This document shows, piece by piece, positions 1 through 12,299 of a DNA stretch of 64,000 bases. The DNA lies in the NCBI GenBank assembly GCA_011109175.1, contig RDEW01000004.1:1477067-1541066 (forward strand). The letters run 5' to 3'. Source of the stretch: Dicyema japonicum. Taxonomy: Eukaryota > Dicyemida > Rhombozoa > Dicyemidae. Position 1 is the stretch's first letter. Each line of letters starts with the position of its first letter. Both the position numbers and the translations under genes were made by a program. The notes beneath the pieces are model-generated. The model had not been told where the DNA came from and searched no databases. It saw only the letters and a list, made by a program, of their open reading frames with translations.

Positions 1-739
1 TTTTTTATGTGTTCTCGGCAGTGCTGATAATAATAATAATAAGTATAATAAAGTGTTTTACCAGTTAATTTTAGAATGTGACAGACCGCACCTAGTTTTT
101 TCCAGTAAATATAACAAATATTTTAGCTGTTTCATGTTGACTAGACATAAAAAAATATTTTATATTAATATTCTTGCAATTTACCTCAAGACTGATATTT
201 TTTCCAAGTCTTTTAGCGCAGTCAGGGCAGCCACTGTATGAACTTTTTGTATATTTTTAATAACAAATTGACAGTCCTTTCATTGTACATTTTCTTTGGT
301 GTTGAATTTTGAAATTAAACTTGCAAATGAAATTCAAATCATCAAATATTTGTTAAATTCTTCATTTAGTTCAAGTAGGTTAGAAAAACTGAAAATAACG
401 AAATATAGATAAATACTCGGCCATTGAAGACCGATTCAAACCTGTGGCTATAGATAGGTCGGGAGCCGTAGGACCCCTCACTGCGACCTTTCTGAAAAGA
501 ATAGAGGGAAACTAGCAAGCCAAAAAAAAACCCCGAGAAAAAAGAATCCCGGCCTATTAGCAATGAATTTATTTAAAATAATAAAAAACAATTATTTTTA
601 AGTCTTGACATTAAGACCGATCTTCTTCCATCAGAAAATTAACCTATAAATAAATTCGAAAAATGAACGTTCCACTATTCCATAAAAATTATTTTGTATA
701 ATAACTTGAGATCTAGGATAGTTTGGTGTTCCATGGATA

Positions 740-1215
740 GACGTTTTCTGAATTTTTCACATAAAGCTTGAATGTTGGCATTTTAAAATTCAGTCCCGTT
801 GTCCGACTGTAAAATTTGACAAGGTCCATATAAATGGAAAAGGGACTTCAAATGCCGATTTATTTAACAACGGCCTTGCAAAAGCGAAACTAACGTGGTT
901 ATATATAATTTTATATCCTTTGTTGACACTGAAAATTTTTCAGATCGATTAGGTCAATCTGAAAACGCTCATTTGGAGCAGACGCAAAAACATGATCGTT
1001 CTCGTTAACAGTCTAAGCAGTTATTTAAAAAAGATAACCTTAAGAGGAAGCGAAAACTTACAAACCTCACAATCATTAATAACTTTTCTTATTATGGAAC
1101 TCTTTACTACAAAATAGTTCGGACGGCAGAGAAATTCGATTTTATTGATCCCACTGTGTGTGATCAGATGTAGGGACTTGGCATGGGTTTTATCTCAGAC
1201 TCACAGTCAAGAGGA
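740..1215 (-). pseudogene. Decayed integrase element, second copy
   Basis: On the minus strand this stretch encodes broken pieces of the same integrase found at 16,030-16,700. A zinc-binding part reads IIRKVINDCEVCKF near 1,053-1,110 and a core part reads QILQSDNGTEF near 790-830. The middle is full of stops. The order matches the better copy: zinc-binding domain first, catalytic core after. No terminal repeats were recognised here, so the ends are approximate. It is a dead relative of the TIR element inside the LINE. Confidence 0.6.
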
Positions 1216-1284
1216 ATAGTCAATTTTTCTGTGTTTCCGTTCAAGAAAAGTCTAAATTAAATCAGAATTAAACTTATCGTTTAT

Positions 1285-1560
1285 AAGCGAGCCGGTGGCA
1301 TAGTGGTTAAGTGTCGGGCTTAAGTGGCTTAGGTTGCGGGTTCGAATCTCGCTGCTGTTCACCTGGTGGAAAGTTTCACGCATCTACGATGCAGAAAAGG
1401 TTTGACAAGTGACGCCGTCATCAGTGGATACTCACTGCGGAACTGGATTGTCTAGAAAGGACCCACACACAAGAAAAAGAAGAAAAAAAATGAAGATCAT
1501 TTCTTGGTTCTACGATTAGTTAAAATTAACTGTTCTTTACTTAAATAAAGTGTGTGTCCC
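1285..1560 (+). repeat. tRNA-derived SINE
   Basis: The head resembles a tRNA gene, with an A-box-like TGGCATAGTGGTTAAGTG and a B-box GGGTTCGAATCTCG, so it likely has an internal RNA polymerase III promoter. The body continues with TTCACCTGGTGGAAAG and a purine-rich run AAGAAAAAGAAG. The same body recurs at 24,316-24,647 (minus) and 61,277-61,584 (plus). This copy ends at about GTGTGTGTCC and lacks the TAA-rich tail of the others. Confidence 0.8.
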
Positions 1561-1796
1561 TCCATTTTATTTGAGTACTTATATCTTTAGGATTGATTCC
1601 ACATAAGATCTGTTAAATTTTTTCATATTCGACAAGATCTCTGATATACACCCTAAATTGAGACATAAAAATAACTATGCCATGCTGTTAAAATTAAAAG
1701 AAATCAGGTTAGCCATTTAATAAATACAGTTTGAATTAATTTTTTTTAGAATTGATGAATTAGTTAAATATTGTTCTTATAATAGTTACACTTAGG

Positions 1797-1893
1797 ACTC
1801 GTCCTCTCTCTTGTCGGTCTGGGATCACTTAGTTAGTTGAGAACCTATTATTTCTTTTCTTTGACCCAGTGATCCTAGAGGTAATAATAATAA
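1797..1893 (+). repeat. Short TAA-tailed repeat
   Basis: About 97 bases ending in GGTAATAATAATAAT. The core contains GGGATCACTTAGTTAG and, some 40 bases on, GACCCAGTGATCC, so GGATCAC-type arms could pair. A second copy lies at 17,049-17,153. The tail suggests reverse transcription by a TAA-tail LINE. Confidence 0.6.
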
Positions 1894-1894
1894 T

Positions 1895-2103
1895 AGTTAC
1901 AACCGTTTCCATGTACAGCCAGTGGTCGTCGAGACGAGCGGAGTCTTTGGCCCCAAGACGGTCTCTTTCCTTAGAGCACTTGGGTGTCTATTGACCAAAG
2001 CCTCGAGGGAGCGTCGGGAAACCGAGTGGCTTTTCCAAAGGATATCCCTGGCAGTAGTCAGAGGTAACAGCCACTCGATCATATCCGCTGGACTCAGTAA
2101 TTA
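1895..2103 (+). pseudogene. Family E reverse transcriptase, C-terminal fragment
   Basis: The plus-strand frame reads VVVETSGVFGPKTVSFL and then WLFQRISLAVVRGNSHS before a stop. This matches the C-terminal end of a retroelement protein widespread in animals, where the segment follows the RT domain. Related pieces in this window are at 29,600-29,790, 50,050-50,625 and 53,636-53,785. Only the tail is present, so it is a truncated remnant. Confidence 0.6.
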
Positions 2104-2512
2104 ACTACTCATGTTTCCTAATAATAAATTTGTTGATTAGGGAAAAAAATAATTACAAGAAAGTCATATTATGTAGTATCTCTTTGGTTACCATGGAAAC
2201 ACGTAAAAAACATGTTGCCCATAGGCTTCAGGTTGCACATGTGAGATAGTATTACGTGGAAACGTATTAAAATTAACAAAAGTTGTTTGTCAATTTTTAT
2301 ACTTTTAATGGAAAATTAACATTTATAATTCAAATTAGATTGTTGAGGGAAATTTCAGGAAAACTTTTTTATTTATGAATTTGTTTATGCAGGAATTTTT
2401 TATTGATAAATTAATTTCAGTATTTTTTATCAAAAAAATACTATTGATTTTCGCGTCATATATAAGGCGAAATTTCGGACAAATATATTTTCTGTAAGTC
2501 ACAACATTGTCC

Positions 2513-4524
2513 ATGAATGAAACTTCTAGAAATAAATCTACATTACAAAGAGCAACGTGGTCATCACGCTTTGATTTTTTAATATCTACCGTGGGTCTTT
2601 CGATTGGTTTTGGAAACGTTTGGAGATTTCCGTATTTGTGCTATAAACATGGCGGAGGTAAGATTTTAGATAAATTTTCTTAGGAGCTTCTTAATACCCT
2701 ATTTTCTAGCAGCAATATTTTGCGGAATTCCTCTAGTGTATACTGAAAGTCTAATTGGACAACTTACAAAGAGATCAGCCATAAAATGTTGGAATTTTTG
2801 CCCGTTGTTAAGCGGTACTTATAATTTTAATCTGCAATAAAAATTAAAGGAATCGGAGTAGCATGCGCCATTTCAAATATCTATTCGTCCACTTTCTACA
2901 TAATTTTACTGAGCTGGTCCTTTTATTATCTGTTTGCTTCATTTAAAAGTCCTTTACCATGGAAAAATTGTGACCCAAGCTGGGCCACAAAGAAATGCTA
3001 CACAAATTTTTCGCTGGTCATTGATGACTCATCAAAATATACCGACCCAGTAAATGAATATTTCATGTAATATTTAAAAAAGTATTATTTTATATAGAAA
3101 CCATGTTTTACGACGTAGTTCTTCTATCAATTATGTAGAATCCATGAATTGGCCACTTTTCGGGTGTTTGACACTCTCTTATGTTATTTGTTTCTTTATC
3201 ATTTATAAAGGAATAAAGATTTCTGGAAAAGTAACAAGTTTTTTAAAATACCATTCTTTATCTAGGTCATGTATTTTACTGCGATTACGCCATTTGCCCT
3301 ACTTTTTGCACTTTTGGTTCGCAGTTTAACTTTGGCAGGATCTAAAAATGGAGTAAAATATTTTCTTTACCCAAATATAACCAAATTAAAAACAATTGAA
3401 GTTAGCAAAAAATTTATTTTTAGATTTGGTCAGATGCTGGCACACAAATATTTTTTTCTTACGCTCTGACATGTGGAGCTTTGATTTCCTTGGGGTCTCA
3501 TAATAAATTGACTCACAATTGCTTGATGTACTGAGTAAACTGAAAACCTAGAGATGCCCTCAGATGCTCAATTTGCAATTCATTTTGCAGTTTGTTGTCA
3601 GGATTTGTTATTTTTCCAATCCTTGGATTTATGGCATCACGTCAGCATGTTTCAATAGACGACGTTGCTACATCTGGTTCACAAATAAATTATGATCCAA
3701 GGTCCTGGCTTAGCTTTTATCGCTTATCCACGTGCTTTGATAGAATTGCCGGGATCAAACGCATGGGCAATTATATTTTTTATTTGTTTGGTTTTGATTG
3801 GCATTGATAGTCAGGTTTGGTACTTTTTAATATTCAAGTTTGTCATAATGGAGTCAAGTGTTCTCTGTATTGAAGACATATTGGATGGAAGGTTCAATGT
3901 AAAATATAAAAGAGAAATCATAACTTTGTTGTTATTATTTTTCTCATATCTGGTCAGTATAACCATGGTCACTAACGTTAGAAAAATTTCACCAACTTTT
4001 AGGGAGGAATTTATATTTTCCAATTATTTAACGGATTTTCTGGTAGCAGAGTTTTGCCTATTTTGGGATTTTTTGAAATTACTGCAGTTTATTGGATTTA
4101 TGGTTTTATTAGTTAAAGTGAATTTTCATAGGTTTTGACAGATTAATGAATGATCTAAAACATCTTGGATTGATGGCACCTCCATATTTTTTCAAATATA
4201 ACTTTGTTATAATAACTCCAATATTTTCAATGGTATCAACCATAATATATCTTATCATAGATTATTTTTATTATCAGCCTCGTTACAGCACAAGAATTTA
4301 AATACGACGATTACTATTACCCTTCATGGGCGATAGGAATCGGAGGTCTATTATTATGCACGGTTATTTTTCCAATTGCCGCAATTCCACTTTATAAATT
4401 TATCACATCAAGAGAAAAAAACATTCTAAAGGTATTTATTCTTCATTAATTTAAGAAATTCAAATTGCTCTTTGATTGCAAGGATGTCATCAAAAATAAT
4501 GATATAATAAGTACTGAATTATGA
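2513..4524 (+). CDS. SLC6 family sodium-coupled transporter
   Basis: A multi-exon plasma-membrane transporter of the sodium/neurotransmitter symporter family. TM1 shows [18 protein letters not shown]. The second extracellular loop has the paired cysteines [10 protein letters not shown] and an NFS glycosylation site. TM6 reads [16 protein letters not shown]8 region FQLFNGFSG, and the C-terminus [11 protein letters not shown]; the frame ends at TGA 4,522-4,524. The TM1 position that is Asp in monoamine carriers is Gly here, which points to an amino-acid or GABA-type substrate. About a dozen introns of roughly 20-35 bases must be removed. Removing the first intron (2,658-2,683) leaves a one-base frame break before [13 protein letters not shown]; every other junction checked joins in frame. 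So either one indel disables it, or there is a sequence error or unusual splice. Confidence 0.9.
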
Positions 4525-4739
4525 TTAGTTATGTCTAATAACATTAAATTAAATTCTTAGTTGAAAATTTAAAGGGTTTTCTAATTTATTTAATAACTTT
4601 ATCATAACCTTTCCAGTGGTGTAATGTTTGTTCATCTGGATGCGGAAACCTCTGTAGTCTTAAAACATTTGTCTTACGTTTGTATTAAAATATTCAGAAT
4701 ATTCACCTCAGCTCGCTCATGGGATCTCCGTGAACCCTT

Positions 4740-5660
4740 CTCGAAACAAACCCAGGACCATGTGGAGACTTAATAATATTACAACTAAATGCAAATGGAA
4801 TTAGAAGGAAGATTCTGAAACTTCAGACTCTTTTCTCCGAAAATCGAGTTGACCTCGCTCTTATCCTTTAAGTCAACACATTTCCCCGGATACATAATGA
4901 TCAGAAGAAACGTCAGAGAGGCGATCTAACCTTATGTTCCCTATATTTAGCAGGACTTGCTTCATGTAATGTTAATTATAGTTTTTCCTGCGACCACAAT
5001 CCTATCCTTCTTTAGTTAAGAAGATTTCAACGTCTCCGGACACATCAGACTGAAGATAGGAGATTCAAGAATTTTATGAAAGTTGATTGGTCTGGTTTCT
5101 GTAACTTCGTTGACAAAGAATTGGCCATCACAAATACATTCGATAGATAAGACCACGAAAATTATCAATGTGGCAATTCAAATAACTTACATTTTGTTTA
5201 TTCCTATCTCATCATATACAAATTTTATACCTACCCTCAACTCTCGCAAACTAATACACCTTAACTTACTTATGAAGCATTACGCTGCGATTTCAAAACA
5301 TTTTCGAAGCATCAGGAATCAAGGTGTACATCCATAAACTGAAAAAGGAACTTACCACGAACTATTTTCAGATAAGTAGGTCTCAGATATTATCGTCGGA
5401 TTAATGAGTGACCATTCCGACCGCAAAATCGATATATGCTTTATAAACTTCATAGTGTCATTCCAAAGAAAAACCGGAAATTTTCATTGAATCTGTTCAG
5501 ATACAGGTAACAAGGTCTCCTTCAATTCTTGGAGCAACGTACAACAGGCTGTTGAATTTCGACTCCTATGGGAAGCAAATCTTCACCAAAGGCATTTTAT
5601 TAGATTCAAAATATGAAGAGAACAAACTTTCAAATACAAGAAAGGATTTTACAACCTAAA
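4740..5660 (+). pseudogene. Jockey-like LINE remnant (endonuclease part)
   Basis: The plus strand encodes ILQLNANGIRRKILKLQTLF followed by NRVDLALI, typical of the start of an APE-type endonuclease in Jockey/CR1 LINEs. Downstream, pieces such as RLRTHQTEDRRFKNFMK resemble the linker before the RT. Frameshifts and stops are frequent. The 3' limit is uncertain; no RT motif was seen before 6 kb. Confidence 0.5.
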
Positions 5661-6354
5661 AATGTGATGCCATGCAGAGATAATAAAAAATTACCAAGAA
5701 TACATTCAAAATCACAATCATCCTTATCCCCTCTATCCACATCCAAGTCAGTCGTCTCTCCTTTTTTTGCATCCATTGGGATTTGATGGGAACTGCTACA
5801 TGACAGTTCTACAAATAAGTTGAAATCAGAAATAAACTCATCATCCGACACATCTATTCCACGTTTGTGTTCAATCAAGATAGTATCCGGAGTTTTTTTT
5901 AATAAGACTGATTGGCTGTAAGTCTTCGTTGTTATTTTTATAGATAATTTTAAATAATTCTTAAGGACTTAGAGACAACTACTCCCAATTCCAATAATAT
6001 TCACTTGAGAGTCATAAAGAAACGAGTGCTTAACGGCAAAAATGTCATATTTTGAAACTTCTCAATATCGAATTTTTTGGCGATTTTGTTACGTAATTGC
6101 AACTTCATTTAGAGTTATTCCAGTTTCATCTTTTTATACAATAATATATTTTTATTCGGTCAATATTGATGTATCAACCCTTATTGGTCGATATTGTTGA
6201 CTGAACAATGTCCATTCAACTTTCTAGACCTGCCATATTATCTGCTGAGATTAAAATGGATGCATCTCACGACTTCACAGAGATTCTGAACATGAACACT
6301 GCTTAGTAATTAACCACATTGGGTGGCGAAACAATCAACATAAATGTGACAAAA

Positions 6355-6650
6355 AACACAGCACTTTTCGTGAGAGCCATCTTACACATAGGCAGACACA
6401 CACTTTATTAGAGTAAAGAACAGTTGATAACTTAAATTATTCCAAAGACTAAGGATAAAACTAAACTAATTAATTTCATGATCCTGACGCTTTCTAGCAG
6501 AATCCTCACCCAAACACAGTGATCCAGAGAGCGTTGTCCAAGGAGCTGAGGTCAACTCCAGAACTCGTCGCCAAGGAGCGAAATTGTCTCCCGATGGAAT
6601 AAATGTTGCTAGTGAGTTTTTGTAGACAATAACTGATGACGACTCAGTGA
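6355..6650 (-). repeat. SINE-tail remnant, minus orientation
   Basis: GTGAGAGCCAT, then ACACACTTTATT and GTAAAGAACAGTTG, match the 3' portion of the tRNA-derived SINE read on the minus strand. The rest (6,440-6,650) is not clearly alignable to the other copies. Likely an old, diverged insertion. Confidence 0.45.
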
Positions 6651-6929
6651 AATTCTCAATGATCTCATCATACCAAAAATTTTTTAAAATAAATTTAACA
6701 AATGCATTAAATTAATTATTTTATTATAACTAACATTAAAAAATATTTATAATTAAAATTGATTATTCAATATAACATTCCAGGTTGGTGTCAGCTTACT
6801 TGTATGAAAAATGCAAATTTTTTGATTATTTTTTCTTTAATATTAAATCTAATTATTTAACAAAATATTTCTATTAATTTTTATTTAATTTATCCTGAGT
6901 ATTATGTAATTTTCAAGGTCTGTCAGAAA

Positions 6930-9238
6930 ATGGAGAATAAGGAACAATTTTTGTTGATTCAGCTGAAACATAACATCGCCAAGTTATTAATGGAATCTGA
7001 CGTCAAGCATTTGAGCACTGCCATTAATTGGCTCGACAATATTGTATGCCAAATAAAAGCAACAAATAACATTGCCTGTATGCTTTCGTTTATTTATTTT
7101 GAACTTATCATTTGTTTATCTCAATTTTAAATTTTACTCTGAAATTTTATTTTTTGTTTTTTAATAAATTAATGGATATTTTTAGTCAATAACGAAAATT
7201 ACGAAGAAGGCTTTAATTTTCCTGTTGGCTTTTTGGATTGGTTAATACAAACACTCCGCTTTTGATACTGAAAGCAATTCCATGGATCGACATGAAAGTC
7301 TGTGAAGCGAGAGTTCTCGGAACAGTCACTTTGGGTAGTAAATTTTCTTAGTTAACATTAGACGAGGAGAATGGACTAAGGGATCCAGTTTGGGTCGACA
7401 AATGGATTAAGTTTAATGACGACAAATTCGAGTCTGTTTACCAGCAGAAATGGACAGATTTGGTCTTGGCTATTACAAGCATTTTGTATCGTTTTCAAGA
7501 AGATCTCCAGGAAGTCGTTGAATGGCTCGAACGAAAAGTTGCTTCCTACAAAATTAGCGGAGGAGTCTGTAGTGGTATTTTTACTTATAACTTATAGCTT
7601 CCCAGTCGGAAACGAGTGCAAAGTTAATTGAACTTGATGAGACCTTCAATCAATTAATTTCAAATCTTTCAGATAAACTTTTGATGACCTTCATTCTTTG
7701 GATTGACCATAAATTGGCAGAGAATAGACTCACAAGCGAATTTTCGTTCGGTTTGTTTTATTTCTGCCTGTTTTATCCTATTTTGCATAGCAATTTTATT
7801 AATTTAATTTTAGCACTAAAATGACGATTTATTTTTAGAGCCTGAAGTTCCCTTATACGTTGCTGAATGGCTGAAAATAATTCATGGGAAATCCACATCA
7901 AGCCAACCCGTTGAATCATCCTCATTAAATGACCAGGATCTTAGTAATTTTCAGTCACAAATGTTTGGCTCTGGATACAATCAGCAGTATCTTTCTCCAA
8001 ATTTTCAAAAAGAATATTACAGCATTCAAAGAGACATGAATTATATTGAAGAAATGCCCATCCAAAAACTTCCGATTATGGTGCAAACAGTATGTGATAA
8101 AGATGCCAAAACTCTTGGACTTTTGTCTTCTTCTGAACCAGTTGTTATTTCCATTAAACTTAAAAAACCTGATAATCGAGGGATGAAACCTGTGAGATAT
8201 GAACAAATGCCTAGTTACTCCACCGTTATTGAGTCGCTCCAAGCATTTCAAGAACGTCAGTTAGCTGCCGAAAATGTTAAAATGGAAGATACTGGAGATG
8301 ATGGAAAGGAATATACTTGTCCACATTGCTCACAAATTATGATTGGAATGAATACAATAAGTCAGCATCTTGACGAAAGTGGAATTTCCTTTGAATGGGT
8401 TAAAATGGGTGACCAAATGTCAGTAATAATTGCCGAGGAAAGCGACGAAGAGGAAAAAAATGCAAAGAAACTCGCAAATGAAATTCCTGTATTCCAAGTT
8501 GCAACGCAGACAACTTCAAAATTGGAGAGACATCTGTTTCCTCCTCTGAAGAAATTCACAAAATCTGCAACAGCCAAGGCCTTTGACGGGCGAAAAGTTG
8601 TTTCTGAAAGTGTTCTCGCAAAATTGACAAAGGCACGTTCTATGAGGACGTTTGGAAAGAGAAAGAAACAATCTTCAGAGGAAGAAGATGATTGTGGTGA
8701 GTCTACATATGGGACTGTCATTAATCCTGGTGCGGAGCAACTGAGTCCGATTCCTTCCGATAAATCTCATCTTAAAGCTCTAAAAGCTGTTGCCCGTGGA
8801 ACACGCTCTAGGCCATCTCGTGGTATCATACCAAGCTATGAGTTCAGCGACGATGACGATGAAGCTGATGAAGAATCAGAAAAACTGGAAGTTAAACCAA
8901 CTAGACCTCGTAGGACAACTAAAAGTACTGTCATTGATTCAGATTCTTCTGTATCATTAAATACTTCTTTTGAATCTTCAGAATCCGTTGAAGAAAGACC
9001 AAGGCCACGCAGAATAAGGAAGAAACGTTCAGACAAATCCGCCACTAGTAATGAAGAAGAACAAGTTGAGCCAGGAACATATCCATGTCCTTACTGCACT
9101 GAGATATTTAACGATCCAGGTGTCTTGGGTCAACATTTGTTTGATCACGTTTATCCAAATAAACGTAAAGATGGAAACGAACCTCAACAAGATGAAAGTG
9201 CTGTAGATAATACTGCTAGTAGTACTACACGTTCTTAA
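6930..9238 (+). CDS. Acidic protein with two zinc fingers, unknown function
   Basis: I do not recognise this family. The first exon starts MENKEQFLLIQLKHNIAKLL. Further exons near 7,196, 7,361-7,573 and 7,600-7,752 give a helical N-terminal region with DPVWVDKWIKFNDD and QEDLQEVVEWLERK. The last long exon (about 7,841-9,238) runs from PEVPLYVAEWLKIIHG to the stop. It holds a partial zinc finger CPHCSQIMIGMNTISQH, basic and acidic low-complexity stretches (EESDEEEK, SDDDDEADEESE), and a C-terminal C2H2 finger CPYCTEIFND...QHLFDH. A nuclear, chromatin- or ubiquitin-related role is plausible but unproven. Splice junctions near 7,080-7,330 are approximate; other introns are 26-75 bases or longer. 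Confidence 0.7.
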
Positions 9239-9461
9239 TTATTTTTGGATATTTTTGTTAAAATAATGTTTGCTTTAATTTTGCGTTTTTACCTCAATTT
9301 TAGTCAGTTTATAGGGAAATTTTTATCAATCGAGAAATTGTCATGAATCTTTCTACCATCTTACTCATCGTAATGGATTAAATGTATGCCGTTATTTTTA
9401 TTTCAATCCATGAAACTTCCATGTGATTTAATACCATTGGAATATCATCTCACAAGTAAAC

Positions 9462-9467
9462 AATAAA
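9462..9467 (+). promoter_or_regulatory. Candidate polyadenylation signal
   Basis: AATAAA lies 224 bases after the stop of the zinc-finger gene in an AT-rich 3' region. Such hexamers arise easily by chance in this composition. Confidence 0.35.
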
Positions 9468-9499
9468 GATAGTTTTTATTGCTCTAACATTTACATCGT

Positions 9500-10800
9500 T
9501 CTAACGACTTTTCTCTATTGTATTGGAGTATTTTTTGAAAGTAATATTTTTTTCAAAAATTGTCATTTAAAATTGAAATTGGTAACATTCCAGATCAATG
9601 ACCTTCTATTAGAGAATTTGAAAATAGTATTGATATTTTTGCATGCAAAGAAATGAGTTTCCTCAGGTCAACCATCTTCACATATTGAATAACATAAATC
9701 GGGGATGGAAAACTGAATTATTGCACTTATTAAGTTTTACTATCTAAACTTGGATCTTGCCAGTTTCATTAAGAGTAATGTTCAGTATTTCCTCTATAGT
9801 ATGCCTTAGCGACTCGTCCATAATTCTTAAAAGGTCTCTATTCAAGATGAAGGAAATTTTCATAAAGAGACAAACGTGAGATAAAAATTCCTAAGGAAAA
9901 TGTGTGCTGTATGCGAATCGAGGATTGTTAGGTTAGCCGAGAAAAGTTAGACAATTCGTTTTTTTTGTAAAAAAATAAGTTAACATTTTTTGTGCTATAC
10001 AATATCAATGAAGAAAATATGGCTTACAAAAACAAATTGAAATTCAATTTTTTGTTATCAGCGTTAGAGGAAAAGCACATTACCTCTTTGTGATGACACC
10101 ATTATTTTTTTAAAAACATATAATATTGAAAGGCATTACCATTGTTATACATCGATTTTTGATTCACCGTGTTCAGACTCGAGGGCTCAAAAATATTACA
10201 GCTAAAGACTCAATATTTTCGACAATCTTCGCTATTTATTACTGAAACAAATTGTCGATGTCCGAAACACGTTTGTCGATAGCGATTTATCTTAACCTTC
10301 CACAAGGCATTTAGGAAACAATTAATTTAGATACAAACAGAAATTTATGGGCGTAATTTGAAACCTCTGCTCAAAGAATGTGATCAGTAAGAACTTTCAT
10401 TAAATTGATAAGGATATTCTCTATATCAACTGCGGTAACAAAAGTAATGTCTTTAATAGGCCTTCTAAACCGGTACTGCTGCATTCTTGGAATAATAGAA
10501 TAGCTGGTAACTTACGCAAAAAGGCTCTACGAAAAGTCTCGACATTAGTTACATATAACTGCATCTGGGATCATATGGATAACTATCTGATATTAAGTCA
10601 TAGTGGATTGGGAGATCAACGTTTGATATAGTTTAGAGCCAAGGATGGCGCTGGATTGTAAATCAAACATACCAAAATGCACGACAATCATTGGCATAAA
10701 CCTATCGATGAATTTTGATGCAGTCCGTCGAAAGTTATTACAGAAGCCAATGGAGTTATTTTTCGACTTTGACTCGGTAAAAATGATAAGAGTCTTTTAA
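9500..10800. other. No gene recognised
   Basis: AT-rich sequence with short open frames only. No splice-joined coding stretch, RNA gene or repeat copy was recognised. The part after 10,400 may be old retroelement sequence leading into the family E fragment. Confidence 0.4.
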
Positions 10801-12100
10801 TACAACACCAAGCTAAGAGTTTGAATTGACAGATGAATTTGCATACAATGTGGGTACGAAAAAAGTCGTCACGTTGTTTGTTTTGGTGTTTCCGAAACCG
10901 AAGAGCTGACAGAAATGAGCAATCTGCTCGTTATCCTTCGTATTCGGAAGTCAAAAAGCATTCAAATCAATATTCCAAATGGGGTATGAATCCAGGTCGG
11001 TTTCTACCTTTCATGTCTCATTAACGACCAGAGGACTTGGTGCTTATTATTCCACCGCCGGAAACTGAATTCCACATAACGGATTCCAAAGTTCTTTGTA
11101 CTATTAAGCCGCAACATCATAGTAATTGATGTATCTATGGCAAATCAAGGATATTACTTGCTGTTGCCTGACAAAACTTGTTATGTGCAATCCATCGTCA
11201 TGTTTTGAAGATCGTCAATGGTGATATTCCCAGCTATGCCAGAAATATTTTGCTCGGCGTGAACTTTCATGAGTTCACAAGAACGATAAAGGTAATTCTC
11301 AAATTGCTGTCAGGAATTACTTCCTCCTATATGTTCGAAGATTGCCGAAGACGTGTTTGCACCCAATTAACGTTAGATTTATCACTCGTTTAGTGGATGG
11401 ATAAGAAGCTACTCTACTCATACAGCCAATTGCACCATCCAGAGAACGGTTGCTATCAAATTGGAAATCTTTAGCACATTTAACAGGGTTAACTGCTTTT
11501 TAGAGGTATGGGTGAGTCATGCTACATAAAATTGGAATCTCGAACTCATGGCATACGGAAGAGAAAGTGTTCGTGTGTTCGGAAAGGAAAGTCGTTCACT
11601 CACTGACGGGCGTCCAACAAGGAGACCCATTGCAATCTCTTTTCTAGCTTTAGCGATCTACGACGTTGCACGCAGTATAAATTCTCCCTTCGATTAGTGA
11701 TATCCAGACGATTCTAAAATCGGTGGTCCCAGTGACGTCATGATGGACAACTTTTGTATTTTTTACTCTCTTTACGTATACTTAGTTGGATGGCTGGCTT
11801 GTTTACGAAAATGGAACTAATCAACATCTTACGTAATTTCTCGAGATCTCCAGACATTACATCCTCAGTGAGATCATAAAATTTGGCTTAAGTCAGCTGG
11901 ATTTCCTTCTCAGTTAGTGCACATAAAACTTATTAACCGTAGGGATAGAAAAATATTGAAGCGATGATCATGGATGTGTCAACACATTCACCACTTCGTT
12001 TTTGCATTTTCCTACCACTACGCCAAATACCGACTATGCTAAAAGAGAAAATTGAAAAAGTGCTTAGCATTAAGAGATCGCTTTTGTTACGTGCCAATCG
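10800..12100 (+). pseudogene. Family E reverse transcriptase remnant
   Basis: Frame-shifted plus-strand pieces follow the expected order: LVLIIPPPETEFHITDSKVL, LRPQHHSN, IVNGDIPSYARNILLGVNFH, then the RT motif LTGVQQGDPLQSLF and a catalytic-site remnant WYPDDSKIGGP. The family normally shows Y-x-DD here. Many stops and frame changes show it is dead. Confidence 0.65.
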
Positions 12101-12299
12101 CCTTCTAAACCTTTGAATAAGTTTGAAAATTTGGCAAAAAACTCATCAATTAAATTAAGAATGAAATCGAGAAGCGACTCAGAGACCCCTTATTAACAAC
12201 GATGGCTCTTTATTTTTTGAAATCACCATCGTCCATTGGCAACTATCTCTTGGAAACTTAGGCCTGATTTTTTCTATTGTCTTATAATATATTGTTTTT

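Noticed and set aside
53-241. 62-residue frame near the window start
   Set aside because: AT-rich chance frame without recognisable protein character.
3811-4023. Minus-strand 70-residue frame
   Set aside because: Antisense to SLC6 exons.
5630-5878. Acidic minus-strand frame of 82 residues
   Set aside because: No family match, no introns joining it to anything, and it overlaps the edge of a LINE remnant; too weak to call.
8362-9045. Minus-strand frames of 119 and 69 residues
   Set aside because: Antisense to the zinc-finger gene; serine-rich composition mirrors its acidic codons.
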